The notes below the pieces were generated by a model, which saw only the letters and a program-made list of their open reading frames with translations, was not told the DNA's origin and made no database searches. A stretch of DNA of 64,000 nt from positions 8,238,093 through 8,302,092 of the forward strand of contig JAQFVV010000031.1 of the NCBI GenBank assembly GCA_028023455.1, read 5' to 3'. Each line of letters starts with the position of its first letter. Within the stretch, counting starts at the first letter, position 1. Both the position numbers and the translations under genes were made by a program. Positions 25,580-37,797 of the stretch are shown in pieces. This stretch comes from Epiperipatus broadwayi. Taxonomy: Eukaryota > Onychophora > Udeonychophora > Euonychophora > Peripatidae.

Positions 25580-27590
25580 AATATGAATTTTTTATATATA
25601 TATTTTCTTTATGATTTCAGAGACTTAGTAAAACATTAGCAATAAAGTTGTATATTTTCATTTATTATCTCAGAACTTTTAAAACAGCTAAGATCGATTG
25701 AAACCAAGAATTTCTTGCTAGTGATAACCATAAGCTTCATTAATGATTTTATATGTACTAAAATTATGAATGTCTATTAACCTAAAGTTATGAAATGTTA
25801 TTGATATGTAAAATATTATTTTTTTGTATTATTATTTTGGTTTTAAATAATATTTTAGTTTCCATGAGGATAAACATGCACATACATAATAATACTTGTT
25901 GCATATATGTAATTGTGTGTGAATGTAAATAATAGGCAGTATTAAGATATTGGATTATTTGTGTTTTAAGTTAAAGTATAGCATTTTAGAGTTTAGAAAG
26001 GAGGGGGAGGAAAAGGTACTTTAAACTCATTTCTAAAAATCTTGCTTTTTCTGATTCTACTAACATTTTTTAACCATTTTACTTAACATGTTAGATTATA
26101 AAAGTATGTGTGCAAAAGAGAAAAGAGAAAAAAAGAGTGTTTAATTTTTTTGAGATATTTTCTGGTGGAGTGAGAATCTTAGCAAATATAACATCCAATT
26201 TGAAATACATTATATATATTTGACAGGAAAGGGGAAAGAATTTAAAATTAATGTTATGATTTTAAAACAGTCGATTATGATTATTTTTGTCATTGTTAAT
26301 ATCAATTTTCATGTAGATATAGAATTTTTATGTATACGTTAGAAATGCAGTAATAAATGTTAATTTGTTTTATTAAACAGACGCATATATATTTCATTAA
26401 GAGAATTTTTATTAGTTGTGATCATTCATCATCAAAGTGAATATTAGCAATTTAAGTTCCAATTAGATATACTAAGATTAGCCACTAATTATTAATTTCT
26501 AAAACTAAATTTTATGATTAGGCTTAGTTTTAAGGCTGTGGTTGAAACCATTATCATTATCATTATTGTCATCATCGTCATCATCACGTTTTACTTAATG
26601 AGATAGATAAATGTTTAAGGGCCACAAATAAATAGTGATTTCATGGTATTTAGTTGACATTTGTGAATAAACATTTTAACCACCATTCCATCATCTATAT
26701 CATGCAAGGATGAGTGAATTGCCATCCTAAATTAATAATATAATCTGAGCTAGTAAAACTTATAAAAAAATATTGAAACACATTTATTATGTTAAGATCT
26801 AAGAAATGATTTCTGTCTAATGAATTTTATATACTCCACTTTAGTTTAAAGATGTTTTATGTTACCTAAGTATTATTGCATACAGTGATATGGGTCTAAA
26901 AGCAAAATCCTCCTTTTTTATTAGAAATAAAGTATCAAAAAAGGATTCAAACCCGGTACATGTGAAAAGGTTATAAGATATAACTATGTCTAAGTTCAGA
27001 TAACCTAGTGGCGACCTGCTAGACTATATTCACTTGTTATTTACTTAAATATGCACTTGACATCAAACCAAGAGATGAAAGTGAACAAAGTCTACCATCT
27101 GTATACCTGAGAAGTTATTTTATTGAGTTACCAGTGTACTCACCTACTTGATATTATTTCCTGAGTTATAATAGTTTGTTCTTAATAATTTGTTTGTAGT
27201 TTCTACTTGTTTATTGATGATACAATGCCTGCCTAACTAGGGTTTGAATTAGGCTGGACACCTTAAATGACTAGTCTTCAGGCATTATTGTTTCTAATTA
27301 TTGATATTATGATATCTTTAGAAATTTAATTATAGAAATATGTTTCATTTAATCCAATGACCCTTAATATGATTGATAACTCAGTCTGATCTTTTGTTTA
27401 ATAGCTTATGCTCAGCAAGTTGCATATTACAATTCTTTTCTCTTTGATATAAAATTTAAGTTACAATTTTTAGTTTATTTATTTACAATGTTATGATCTT
27501 ATATATTGTAGACTACTCAGGTATCTTAATTCTTTTGATCTACCTTTATTTATGTTACAATGGATTTTTGATCTCCATATTATAAGTTAC
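25580..27590. other. AT-rich region, no gene recognised
   Basis: Only simple sequence is evident, such as a CATCAT/ATTATC-rich stretch at 26550-26590. The tRNA-like signal near 26940 is listed separately. Confidence 0.35.
26937..27022 (-). other. Possible tRNA-derived (SINE-like) fragment
   Basis: On the minus strand GGGTTTGAATCC (26943-26954 complement) fits the RNA polymerase III B box. It is followed at once by six T residues, a Pol III terminator. About 75 nt upstream lies a loosely A-box-like stretch. The T stem does not pair well, so this is at best a decayed tRNA or SINE end. Confidence 0.25.
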
Positions 27591-28039
27591 AATATATTGA
27601 ACCTGATTGAAATCCGATTAAGTTTTTTTTTATTTTCACTAAACTTAATTTTTGTTAAATCTTATTTAATGTTTAAATTTTTATTATTATTTAAAAAGAC
27701 TACATGTATCAAAATACACAAGAGTTTATCTGTAAAACGCTTCATTTCAGTGTTTGTCATTTTATTTTAAAATAGTTTTCTTATACCACTTGTTTTTACT
27801 TTACATCAATTAATTAAAAACAAAAAACAAGAAACCTAGCTAATTACATTCCTGTGGCTTTTATGTTAATTATTGTAAACAATTGTAACAGCAGAGATTT
27901 GATTTCTATGTAGTTGTTTTTGTTTCAATAATCCCTGGGTAGAATTCTTAGATAGATTGAGTGGGAGATTAATATTTGCCCTGCCTAAGGCATAGAAATT
28001 GGAAAACAAGGAAAGTGTTTCATGGGAAATGGAGCAACG

Positions 28040-28048
28040 TATAAATAG
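28040..28048 (+). promoter_or_regulatory. TATA box in element A LTR
   Basis: TATAAATAG, preceded by GGAGCAACG, is preserved at the equivalent place in the second repeat (31790-31798). It implies a U3 of about 0.44 kb and a long R-U5 of about 1.6 kb. Confidence 0.55.
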
Positions 28049-29708
28049 CCCCAAAAATTTGGAAAGTTAGTTATTCATTATTTGTAACTAGACAAGCTGT
28101 TCCTCAAGTGAAAGTTTATATCAATGTGGACATTTAAATTCTTAAAGGACATTCGCTGTTATTAAATCCTTTTGCTTACAACAAGATGATGAATAATATA
28201 TGTGTTATCAAAACCCGAATTGCTTGCTAACTCAACAAAAGACGAATCCCTGACTTCCAAATTTGCTCCAGTAATGCTTTAAACATCCAGAAGAAGCCGG
28301 AACCTCTTTACCTCTACCTTGCCGCTGTCTAAGAACTTGAAATCAACTAAAATATTAGTGCACACTCTATGTAAATTTTGTTTTACCGAAAGGTAATTAT
28401 TTTCTTTTTTGATTCTTCCCAGGGTAAATTAATTCTCATTAAATCTTCACTCAGTCTAATCTTAAATAAGTATTCATAAGCTTTAGTAATTTATATAGCC
28501 TCATATTTAATATTTGCTGTGTTTTCTAATATTTTGTAGTGTGTCTTGGAATCTTAGTTTTAAGATTCCAAGTTGCTTTCAATTTTTGTTTATTGGAGAG
28601 TGACAAGTGAGTTTTTTATTTTTATGTAAGACTTTTATAAATGCTTTAGCATTCATGTATAGTTAAATTCTTACCTGTAATTATTTTAATATTTAATAAT
28701 TAATTTTAAACACTGTGTTTGCACTTTTGCAAACCTCCAAAATCTTTTGGCTGACGATTTTATTGTCTAATTTTCTGCAGGTGGGGATTTCGTTTCTTAT
28801 ATCTCTGAAGGCAGAAACTAGAATTGTTTTTCTTTGTAATTTTATAAGTTGTCAGCAGGAAGATAATATTTATACCTTTTTAATTACAGGTGCACAATAC
28901 TTTCGTTCTGCTACAGTATTTAAACTTTTAATATTTTCGTACTCATGTGCACTCTCCGATAGATTTCTGTTGGTATTTATTATGTGTGCTTTAAAATTAT
29001 CAGAGCGTGTACTCAGAATTTGTTTGTAAGTTTATTTTCTTTAAATGCTGGGACAGACATAACAGTTTTTTTTAATTATTTACTTGTCCCTTATTGAGAC
29101 CTTTAATTGTTAATTTTAAAGTAATTTTTGCCAATCGTTTGGCTGGGATTCACCAATTTTAATAGTTTTACTCTGTTTCAATCATATTTTTTAGTTGTTC
29201 TTGAGGTGGATCAATCACCATTAGTTTAAACATAGTAATAGGTGCAGCTCATACCGATATAAAGACATTCAGGGTCTGACCAAATTTTGGATCTCGAAAA
29301 GCTCATCGGCGCTGGTGTCTTTGATCTATTTCAAGGATGTATTGTTTAAATGTCTGAAAGTGAGAACCAATGTTTGAGTGAATCCTCTGCTGAACAATAT
29401 TTGCTTCCTCCCTTTTTAATTTATTTATTAGAGAATCAGTAGATCTGCCAGAGCATTGCATTTAGTCTTTCTGGTACACACCTGAGCTAATCCTATTTGT
29501 TAACTTATAAACTTTTCTTATAAGTTATTCTTCTGAATAAAATTTTATTAAACATGTTTAAACTTAATTTGGCTGACATTTGTCTTTGTGCTTTTGTCTC
29601 AATTGTCTAAACAATTTAAGATCTTTTGTTTTCCCCGAGTCTGGTCGGCAAAAACCATCATCATCTATTCTGATCACAGTAAACAAATTGTTCAGGTATG
29701 TAGTGATC

Positions 29709-29729
29709 TGGTGGCGCCCTCTGTATCAG
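29709..29729 (+). promoter_or_regulatory. Primer-binding-site-like motif of element A
   Basis: TGGTGGCGCCCTCTG shares its first 13 bases with the motif at 8085. The copy in the second repeat (33460) has CGG in place of TGG, which would spoil pairing with a tRNA CCA end. Confidence 0.5.
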
Positions 29730-30240
29730 AAAAGATTGATAGATAAAATTAAAATCTTGCATCTGGCACATAATAAGAATTTTTAGCACAACCAACGTAA
29801 GGCTTCGAGTTTTTAAAGCCCACATGAGATTTTGTTAGACAATTGAGAAAGATTTCAGGTATAAGAGGCAAGATTTAGTAGGTGGAGGTTCAGTTTTGTT
29901 AATTATTGCATGTATTTTGGAGCAGTTTGGTAGAATGGGGATCGTCTTCTTTTTAATGAAATAATTTAGAAACTTAGAAAGTGTATTTTCAAAAAGTCTG
30001 TCAGAGTAATTTATTTGAAGAGTTAAATATAGTTCATCTTCTTTTTATATGAAATAATTTTGAAACTGTAGAAAGAGTATTTTCTAAAAAGTCTGTCTAA
30101 GTTAATTTTTTGAAGAGTTAAATATAGTTCGTCTTTGTTATGAAATAATTTATAGAAAACAGTAAATAGCATTTTATTTGCTTTTAGATTTTTAGATTTT
30201 TTTTAAGAAGTTAGTATTGTAAATTTAGTCTGGTGTGAAA

Positions 30241-30602
30241 ATGGGAATAGTTAACAAAGAAGAGAGTGAGTCACAGATGATGATGAAGATGTTGATGAAG
30301 TTGATAATAGAAATGAAGGAGGATATGAGTGAATTCAAAAAAAAAGTCAGCAAGCAATGATGGCAGAGTTTAAAGCAGAAATAAAGGAGAAAATTAAGCA
30401 GGGCCAACAGGCAATGAAGGAAAAAATTAGTGAAGTTAAGCAGGGCCAGCAGGCAATACAAGAAGAAATGATTAAGGAAATGAATGAAATGAGAAGAGAA
30501 ATGATGGGAGAAGTAGAAGAAAGTCAGGAAGTAGAAAAAGTAGATGTCATAAAAGATATAGAAATTGAAGTAGCACAGGATAGTGTTAAATGGATAAGGT
30601 GA
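30241..30602 (+). pseudogene. gag-like coiled-coil protein of element A (frameshifted)
   Basis: The frame opens with MGIVNKEESESQMMMKMLMK at 30241 and stops at 30360. A shift in the A9 run at 30337-30345 restores it in the frame that runs to 30602. The combined product of about 120 residues is almost wholly Lys/Glu/Met/Gln-rich coiled coil, with two KQGQQA repeats. It lies 470 bp after the first repeat, where gag is expected. No capsid signature or zinc knuckle is present. Gag identity is inferred from position and resemblance to the coiled-coil half of the element C gag. Confidence 0.5.
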
Positions 30603-30749
30603 AAATAAAGTTAGAAACAAACAAAGATTGGGTATAGGTAGAAAGTGTGGTGTAAAATTTAGTAAATGTAAAAAAAAGCAATAGAAGAAAGTTATAAGAT
30701 AAAAGCAGAAAAGCAAGTAGAAGAGTTTCCACGTGAAACTAAAAATAAA

Positions 30750-31124
30750 TTGTTTTCAATAACTGTTTGTTTTGAATATGAATTCGAAAAGAAGAAAAGA
30801 GTTAAAAGAAAGATTAAGAAATATGATTTTAAGGAGGAAATAGAAGCCATATATAGAAGGATCTTAGGTCAAACATTCAAAAAGTTCGTAGATGATAAAT
30901 TCTTTTCACATATTAATGCTGATAGTATGAATAATAAAATGGGACACTTAATAGAAAAGTATTTTGCTAGGCCTAAAGACTTTCAGACATATGAGATAAA
31001 AAACAAAATAGAATGTGAAAGAGACAAGAGAAAATTATATAAGCTAAGAAAATATAGGAGAGGGAAAGGAACTTATTTCAGTAAATTAGTAAAAAGAATA
31101 AAAGAACCGCTGGACAAAAGTTAA
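30750..31124 (+). CDS. Unknown 124-residue basic protein in element A interior
   Basis: The open frame is intact for 124 codons and rich in Lys and Arg, with an EFEKKKRVKRKIKKYDF cluster near residue 13 and GRGKGTYFSKLVKRIKEPL near the end. It is not a recognised domain. Its place after the gag-like frame and before the second repeat suggests it is the remainder of gag or a vestige of another element protein. It may not be expressed. Confidence 0.35.
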   Translation: MFSITVCFEYEFEKKKRVKRKIKKYDFKEEIEAIYRRILGQTFKKFVDDKFFSHINADSMNNKMGHLIEKYFARPKDFQTYEIKNKIECERDKRKLYKLRKYRRGKGTYFSKLVKRIKEPLDKS

Positions 31125-31352
31125 GGTTAAGCATTTAGCAATCGGATGGATTGTTTTTAATAAAAAAAAAGATTTTGTTAATTAATTACAAGACTGGAGA
31201 AAGGTTTTGATTAAAATGAAATATTGTCTTGTTTTTCATGAGTGCGAGGCAAACCTTCGGCCAAATTTCTAAGAATATTTTTAAAGAGTTTTTAGTTTTA
31301 AAAAAAAAGTTACAGGAATGTTTTTTTTTTTTTGATCACGTTTTGAGACAGT

Positions 31353-33521
31353 TGAACCTGATTGAAATCCGATTAAGTTTTTTTTTTTATTTTCACTAAA
31401 CTTAATTTTTGTTAAATCTTATTTAATGTTTAAATTTTTATTATTATTTAAAAAGAATATGTGTATCAAAATACACAAGCATTTATCTGTAAAACGCTTC
31501 ATTTCAGTGTTTGTCAATTTATTTTAAAATATTTTTCTTATACCGCTTGGTTTGACTTTAAATCAATTAATTAAAAACAAGCAACCTAGCTAATTACATT
31601 CCTGTGGCTTTTATGTTAATTATTGTAAACAATTCTAAAAGTGGAGATTTGATTTCTATGTAGTTGTTTTCATTTCAATAATCCATGGGTAGAATTCTTA
31701 GATAGATTGAGTGGGAGATTAATATTTGCCCTGCCTAAGGTGTAGAAATTGGACAACAAGGAGAGTGTTTTACGGGAAATGGAGCAACGTATAAATAGCC
31801 CTGAAAATTTGGAGAGTTAGTTATTCATTATTCATAACTAGACAAGTTGTTCCTCAAGTGAAAGTTTATATCAATGCGGACATTTAAATTCTTAAAGGAC
31901 ATTCACTGTTATTAAATCCTTTTGCTTACAACAAGATGACGAATACTATATGTGTTATCAAAACCCAAATGGCTTGCTAACTCAACAAAAGATGAATCCC
32001 TGACTTCCAAATTTGCTCCAGTAATGCTTTAAACATCCAGAAGAAGCCGGAACCTCTTTACCTCTACCTTGCCACTGTCTAGGAACTTGAAAACAACTAA
32101 AGTAATAGTGCGCACTCTACATGAACTTTGTTTTACCGAAAGTTAATTTTTTTTTTATTCTTCCCAGGGTAAATTAATTCTCATTAAATCTCCACTCAGT
32201 CTAATCCTACATATGTATTCATAAGCTTAAGTAATTTATATAGCCTCATATTTAATATTTGCTGTGTTTTCTAATATTTTGTAGTGTGTCTTGGAATCTT
32301 AGTTTTAAGATTCCAAGTTGCTTTCAATTTTTGTATATTGGAGAGTAACGAGTGAGTTTTTTATTTTTATGTAAGACTTTTATAAATGCTTTAGCAGTCA
32401 TGTATAGTTAAATGCTTACCTGTAATTATTTTAATATTTAATAATTAATTTTAAACACTGTGTTTGCACTTTTGCAAACCTCCAAAATCTTTTGGCTGAT
32501 GACTTTATAGTCTAATTTTCCGCAGGTGGGGATTTTGTTTCTTATATCTCTGAAGGCAGAAACTAGAATTGTTTTTCTTTGTAATTTTATAAGTTGTCAG
32601 CAGGAAGATAATATTTATACCTTTTTTAAATTACAGGTGCACAATACTTCATTCTGCTACAGTATTTAAACTTTTAATATTTTCGTACTCATGTGCTCTC
32701 TCCAATAGATGTTTGTTGGTATTTATTATGTGTGCTTTAAAATTATCAGAGCGTGTACTCATAATTTGTTTGTAAATTTATTTTCTTTAAATGCTGGGGC
32801 AGACATAACTGTTTTTCTAATTATTTACTTGTCCCTTATTGAGACCTTTAATTATTAATTTTAAAGTAATTTTTGCCAATTGATTGGCTGGGATTCACCA
32901 ATTTTAATTGTTTTACTCCATTTGAATCATATTTTTCAGTTGTTCTTGAGGTCAATCAATCACCATTATTTTAAATGTAGTAATAGGTGCAGCTCATACC
33001 AATATAATGACATTCGGGGTCTGACCAAATTTTGAATCTCGAAAAGCTCATTGGCGCTGGTGTCTTTGATCTATTTCAAGGATGTATTGTTTAAATGTCT
33101 GAAAATGAGAACCAATGTTTGAGTGAATCCTCTGCTGAATGAAATTTGCTTCCTCCCTTTTTAATTTGTTTATTAGAGAATCAGTAGATCTGCCAGAGCA
33201 TTGCATTTAGTCTTTCTGGTACACACCTGAGCTAATCCTATTTGTTACCTTATAAACTTTTCTTATAAGTTATTCTTCTCTGAATAAAATTTTATTAAAC
33301 GTGTTTAAACTTAATTTGGCTGATGTTTGTCTTTGTGCTTTTGTCTCAATTGTCTAAACAATTTAAGATCTCTTGTTTCTCCCTGAGTCTGGTCGGCAAA
33401 AACCATCATCATCATCTATTCTGATCACAGTAAACAAATTTTCCAGATATGTAGTAATTCGGTGGCGCCCTCTGTATCAGAATAGATTGATAGATGAAAT
33501 TAAAATCTTGCGTCCGGCACA
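31353..33521 (+). repeat. Element A, second long terminal repeat with PBS-like end
   Basis: Homologous to 27598-29770 throughout, including TATA box, U5 and PBS-like motif. It ends against an (AT)n tract at 33522. No clear polypurine tract precedes it (the upstream sequence is T-rich), unlike element B and element C. Confidence 0.75.
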
Positions 33522-34249
33522 ATATATATATATATACATATTTTTTTTGATAAAAAATCAAGTCAGATATCATATGACCTAATTTTAATAAAGCTCGTAT
33601 TTACAAATGTTATATATAGATGACGCTAGATGCAGAAAATGTGGTCTGGGGTTGAGGGTATTTTTGAAGCTTGTTAAGAGTTTGTTTTTTACGTACTCTA
33701 TATAACACACACACACACATATATATATATAAACCTCTCTCAAATGTCATTAAATTTAATGGCAGTTGAGGATGCAGGTTTAAGAAAAAATAAATGAAAG
33801 TACTTCTGTGGGTTTAAGAATTGTTTATAATAGTTTGTTACCATTAAATTTATTTATAAATATAATATATTAAATATTAAAGTTACATTTCAATTACATT
33901 ACAATATCAAAGATAAAACAAATATATTTTCTAATCATTATATAACATAAATAATTATACAAAATATCTATTCGTAAATGTTATTTAAATGAGAATCATA
34001 CATTTACATTACACAGTCATACATTTATACCTTATCATTGTTCATAAATTTTCCAATCTTTCTCTCCTTACATATCAATATAACTATATTTAATATTTTA
34101 AACCCAACATAATTATAATGATAATCATCTATATAAATAAATACACATAATTACTCATAATTATACTCAATTTAAATTAAATTTTCCAGCTATTTAACAT
34201 CACCCACTTTCCAAACTACCTTACAGGAATTTTAACCATATTCATATAT
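33522..34249. other. AT-rich flank with a palindrome-containing repeat
   Basis: 33715-33730 is (CA)n(TA)n. 33731-33834 is a second copy of the palindromic repeat seen at 14487-14582. The remainder up to 34249 is AT-rich and probably includes the 3' tail of the adjoining minus-strand Penelope-like copy, whose end I could not fix. Confidence 0.4.
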
Positions 34250-35135
34250 TTAGGACTTCTTTACATACATAATCACTTGAATGTTTTTTTCACAACATAT
34301 TCTATGCCCAGTATTCAAAAAATGTATATAAATCCCTCTTCTTCTATCCTTCCTCCTAACTGTCTTTTCATGTTGTTTACCTCTTTCTGATGCAATCTTC
34401 TCTGTCTGACAAACATATATCATGGTACAAAATTCACAAATAATCTTATACACCGACACTGGTATACCATTCTCATTATTATTTTCTATATTATATATCC
34501 ATTTCCCTAATAGTTTACTGTTTTTCCATCCAATTTTAATATTTCCAGGTAATTCTTCCCTTACCAATTTTTTATATATTCTATCAAAATCTGGAACTGA
34601 AATCCATTTATAATTTTCCTTTAATTTCTTATTATTATAATATCTAATATTTTCACTTTAATTTTTAAAAAATTTTTTTTTACTTTTTATATCCCATATT
34701 AATGTAAAAAATTTTCACGTTCAACTTTTGTATTAATGCTACACTCTATCTAAAGTTAACCTATCGTTTTTCTCTCTAAAAGCTTTTATTGCTGCTATTT
34801 TTTGAGACCATGGCTGGCATGAACCTGGATATATTCTACAAGGTTTTTTCTCTTCTCAATATAATGTATTATAACAATCTCACCTGACACACCCTTCCTC
34901 ATAAAAATATCTATATATCTTAATATTTCCTCTCCATTTTCCATAATGAATCTAATACCATATACATTAATATTTATTTCATTAAATGTATTATTGATAC
35001 TTCTGCTATTAACCATTATAAGTATATCTTCAACATATCTGTGACATTGTATAATTTTTTTCATCCTTATATATTTATTAATTACAATTTCCTCAATATA
35101 ATCAATCATAATAGATGATAAAACAACCCATAACT
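34250..35135 (-). pseudogene. Penelope-like element, third family, minus-strand copy
   Basis: Read from 35135 downward. IDYIEEIVINKYIRMK is followed by HRYVEDILIM, the RT catalytic motif with Glu in place of the second Asp-like position (YVED for YVDD), then the thumb region (35109-34795). After a gap with stops comes the GIY-YIG nuclease in 34567-34250: PVSVYKIICEFCTMIYVCQTE with Cys for the usual Gly after YV, then ERGKQHEK and LNTGHRI. Both active sites are therefore altered. Confidence 0.75.
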
Positions 35136-35169
35136 CATCCTTTAGTTATCTTCCAAAACTCATTTAAAT

Positions 35170-35925
35170 ATCCAAAACAATTAATTAATGAAAAAAATAT
35201 AGACGTTTATATCCTATGGTAATTGAACATCCTAGTATCTTTGGAAAGTTCAGACACAAAAAGATAGTATGTCAGTAAGAGCAATATTGGATTTTCTTAG
35301 AGATTTGTCTGATATAATATATCAAAAGATTATAAATTGTGTGGGTTTTTAAAATATTGCATTAAAAGCTCAAAGAAAATTTTAAATAAACTAAAGAATG
35401 GAAAATGAAATAGGAATGGAAATATTGTATCTTTTGATATTGAAAATATGTATCAAAGTATACCTAGAGAGGAAAGTATAAAAGTAGTTATGGAAAGAAT
35501 AAAGGATTGTGGTGGTATGTCAAAGGAATGAATGTGTATTATTTATGACACATTATTGTTGTTAACTGAAACATTGTATTTTAAATATAAATATGAGTTT
35601 TGGAGATAACTAAAGGATGGGTTAAGGATTATTCCATTAGTGGTGTTTTATCATCTATTATAATTGATTATATTGAGGAAAGTATAATTGATAAATATAT
35701 AAGGATGAAAGAATTTATACAATATTACAGACATGATGATGATATAATCATAATGAGTAATAGTAGAAATATTAATAATGCATTTAATGAAATGAATGAT
35801 AATGGATATGGTATTGCATTTATGATGGATTAAGATATCTAGATATTTTTTATGAGGAAGGATGTGACATATGAGATTATTACAAGACATTATATTAAGG
35901 AGAGAAAAGAATAGTATTTAAATGT
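35170..35925 (+). pseudogene. Penelope-like element, third family, plus-strand RT fragment
   Basis: The plus strand has VSFDIENMYQSIPREESI (motif A region, 35430-35480), then several stops. The open frame 35600-35833 has SGVLSSIIIDYIEESIIDKYIRMK and HDDDIIIM, with the catalytic motif altered, and then NEMNDNGYGIAF. It is the same family as the minus-strand copy and abuts it head to head with about 35 bp between. It breaks off before the GIY-YIG domain. Confidence 0.72.
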
Positions 35926-35929
35926 AGAA

Positions 35930-37016
35930 ATTTATAAATTGCTGCAGTCTAAAATAAGTTTGTTATATTTTTAAATTATTATAACTTAGTAAATTTAGTA
36001 ATAGTTACCAGGGATTCATTGCTCCTCCTCGATGGTATTGTTTTACACAAAACACACATCAATATACAATTTTAGCAGCCTTAACTTATGGTGACACTAC
36101 ATTTGGTATTTTTTGAGCCGTAACAGGCTGCCTGAGGGTGATATATTCCATAATTATGTAACAAAATAATAAGCCCATTGTGTTGCAACACAATTTGTCA
36201 AGTGAGTGCTCTTAAACTCTCCCTATGTTCTGATTTGATAGTAGCTGTATTTAAAAGAAAGGAAACTGCAAAAATTTGTCAGAATTTTTTTGCAATTAGT
36301 ATTTCATATTTAGAATTGTCATGTAATGATACATGCTTCCCTATGCTTTTGAACTGCACACAACTTGAAAAGATTTTCTTTTCAGCAGAGTTTTTTTCTG
36401 ATTTCATGTGCAAATGTCAATTTATGCATGAATCCGAGCGACAACTGTAAGGGAAGTTAATTCCAGGGCTCCAATATCATGTTACTTACAGCTTTGATGC
36501 TTCCCTGTTATTTTATTTGTGTGTTACTTTTGACATTTTGTTTGCTCCCAAAAATCGTCTTTTGGTTACTTGTTTTGGTTCACAACATTGTCCAAGTTTC
36601 GTTTATTTCTGATTCAATAAATTATTTTATGGGAAACTTGTTTTTTTTTTTTTGTTACTGTTCACGTGATTATAAAGTAGGTAGATAATATTTGATTAGT
36701 TTCATTAACAGTTAATTAAAATAGGTAATATTTTATTATATCAAAAAAAGAAGTGTTTAAGAGTTTATTGAAAAGGCTCCACCCGAAATATATATATATA
36801 CACAATAAAAAACTGTGTGGTAACAGAATAAATGTTCAAAAAGAAAATGCAAAAAGAAGTCAATAATTAAAAATCAAAACAAACCTTCCCCACCACCCCA
36901 CCCCGCCTCTCCTGATTTAAAAAAAACTGTTCTTCAAAAACGAACTGTTTAGGTTTTTTTTTTAAAAATAAAGACCCAAAACTTAAGGAAGAACTTTTTC
37001 CTATCATAGAATATAG
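35930..37016. other. AT-rich flank, nothing recognised
   Basis: Open frames at 36178-36450 and 36479-36688 are Cys/Phe/Leu-rich and match nothing I know. C-rich sequence at 36880-36910 stands out from the background. No feature could be assigned. Confidence 0.35.
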
Positions 37017-37047
37017 TGAAACAGGGCTGAGTTCGATCCCTGTTTCA
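37017..37047. repeat. Hairpin at the start of element B LTR1
   Basis: TGAAACAGGG pairs perfectly with CCCTGTTTCA across an 11 nt loop. The loop and right arm contain GTTCGATCC, which resembles a tRNA T-loop/Pol III B box. The hairpin is kept at LTR2 (42413-42441, one mismatch) and LTR3 (47839-47867, perfect), with a 9 nt loop in both. Confidence 0.85.
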
Positions 37048-37797
37048 AAAAGTAAAATTTCCTTTATGCGTCGGTATATAGCCCGATTAATTAAATTTAT
37101 TTCTTCTTCATATTTATATTTCCTTTGTTATATATAAATTTATAATTCTAAATAGGGATTTTTTTAAAAAAAAGTTAAAATTAACAGAAGAGGGGGGGTA
37201 TGTGTGCTCATTTGTTTTTTTGAGAACGCATGTATATATTTTGCTAGATAGAATAATAAATAAAAAATATTTATAAATGCAGATATGAAATCTACTTTAT
37301 TTTTCAAGATGGAAACTTTTAAATTTCATTTCAGAAAAGTTAAATGAAAAAAAGATAGCAAAAATAACTTGATTGATATCTAAGAAATTTGATTAATCAG
37401 ATTAAAGTTTAGATTCAAAAGAATTTCAATGAAAACAAAGGAAGAACAAAATTAGATTCGGAGGTGCGAAAAGTTTTTGTTCCAAAAGAATCCGGATTTT
37501 TTGAGCAGCAGAACTTGCTAAAAAGATTCATTCTATTGCTGATTTTTGTAGAGACTGCTGCAAGAAAGATTTTGTGGAGAGAAATCAAGAGTAAAATAGT
37601 GGGCAAGCTGGCTTAAGAAAGCATAAGCATCCCAGGCAGTGGAATCCTGCCCCATGAAGGTCCGAAGGTGGCTTCAGGAAAAGTAACTGATGAAGATAGA
37701 AACCAATTTATCCAAAGTCTAAATAAAGAAACAAAAAAATGGAATCAACAAGCAAAAATATAGAACAGCCAGAATAAATAACCCAATTTAATCACCA

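Larger units (their letters stand above)
27598..29770 (+). repeat. Element A, first long terminal repeat with PBS-like end
   Basis: This copy starts where homology with 31353 begins. It contains TATAAATAG at 28040, polyadenylation-like AATAAA near 29535, and TGGTGGCGCCCTCTG at 29709. If the latter is the primer-binding site, the true LTR ends about 29685-29690 and the last 80 bp is leader. Open frames within it (such as 28715-29029) have no family features and are taken as chance. Confidence 0.75.
27598..33521 (+). mobile_element. LTR element A (two 2.17 kb direct repeats, pol-less interior)
   Basis: Direct repeats at 27598-29770 and 31353-33521 flank a 1.58 kb interior. The repeat starts TGAACCTG and ends GGCACA. 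Outside it are ATAT on both sides, a possible but low-complexity target-site duplication. Each repeat holds a TATA box, a U5-like pyrimidine-rich stretch and a primer-binding-site-like motif followed by 60 bp. The second copy thus also contains what should be leader, so the element may be a tandem array broken off after the second LTR. No protease, RT or integrase is present. By eye the repeats differ at roughly one base in twenty. Confidence 0.75.

Noticed and set aside
28715-29029. A 104-codon frame in element A (and neighbours at 27552 and 29580)
   Set aside because: It lies wholly within the LTR, is not kept open in the second copy, and shows no domain.
30225-30716. A 163-codon minus-strand frame resembling a membrane protein
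   Set aside because: It is antisense to the Lys/Glu-rich gag-like frame; Phe/Leu richness is a direct consequence.
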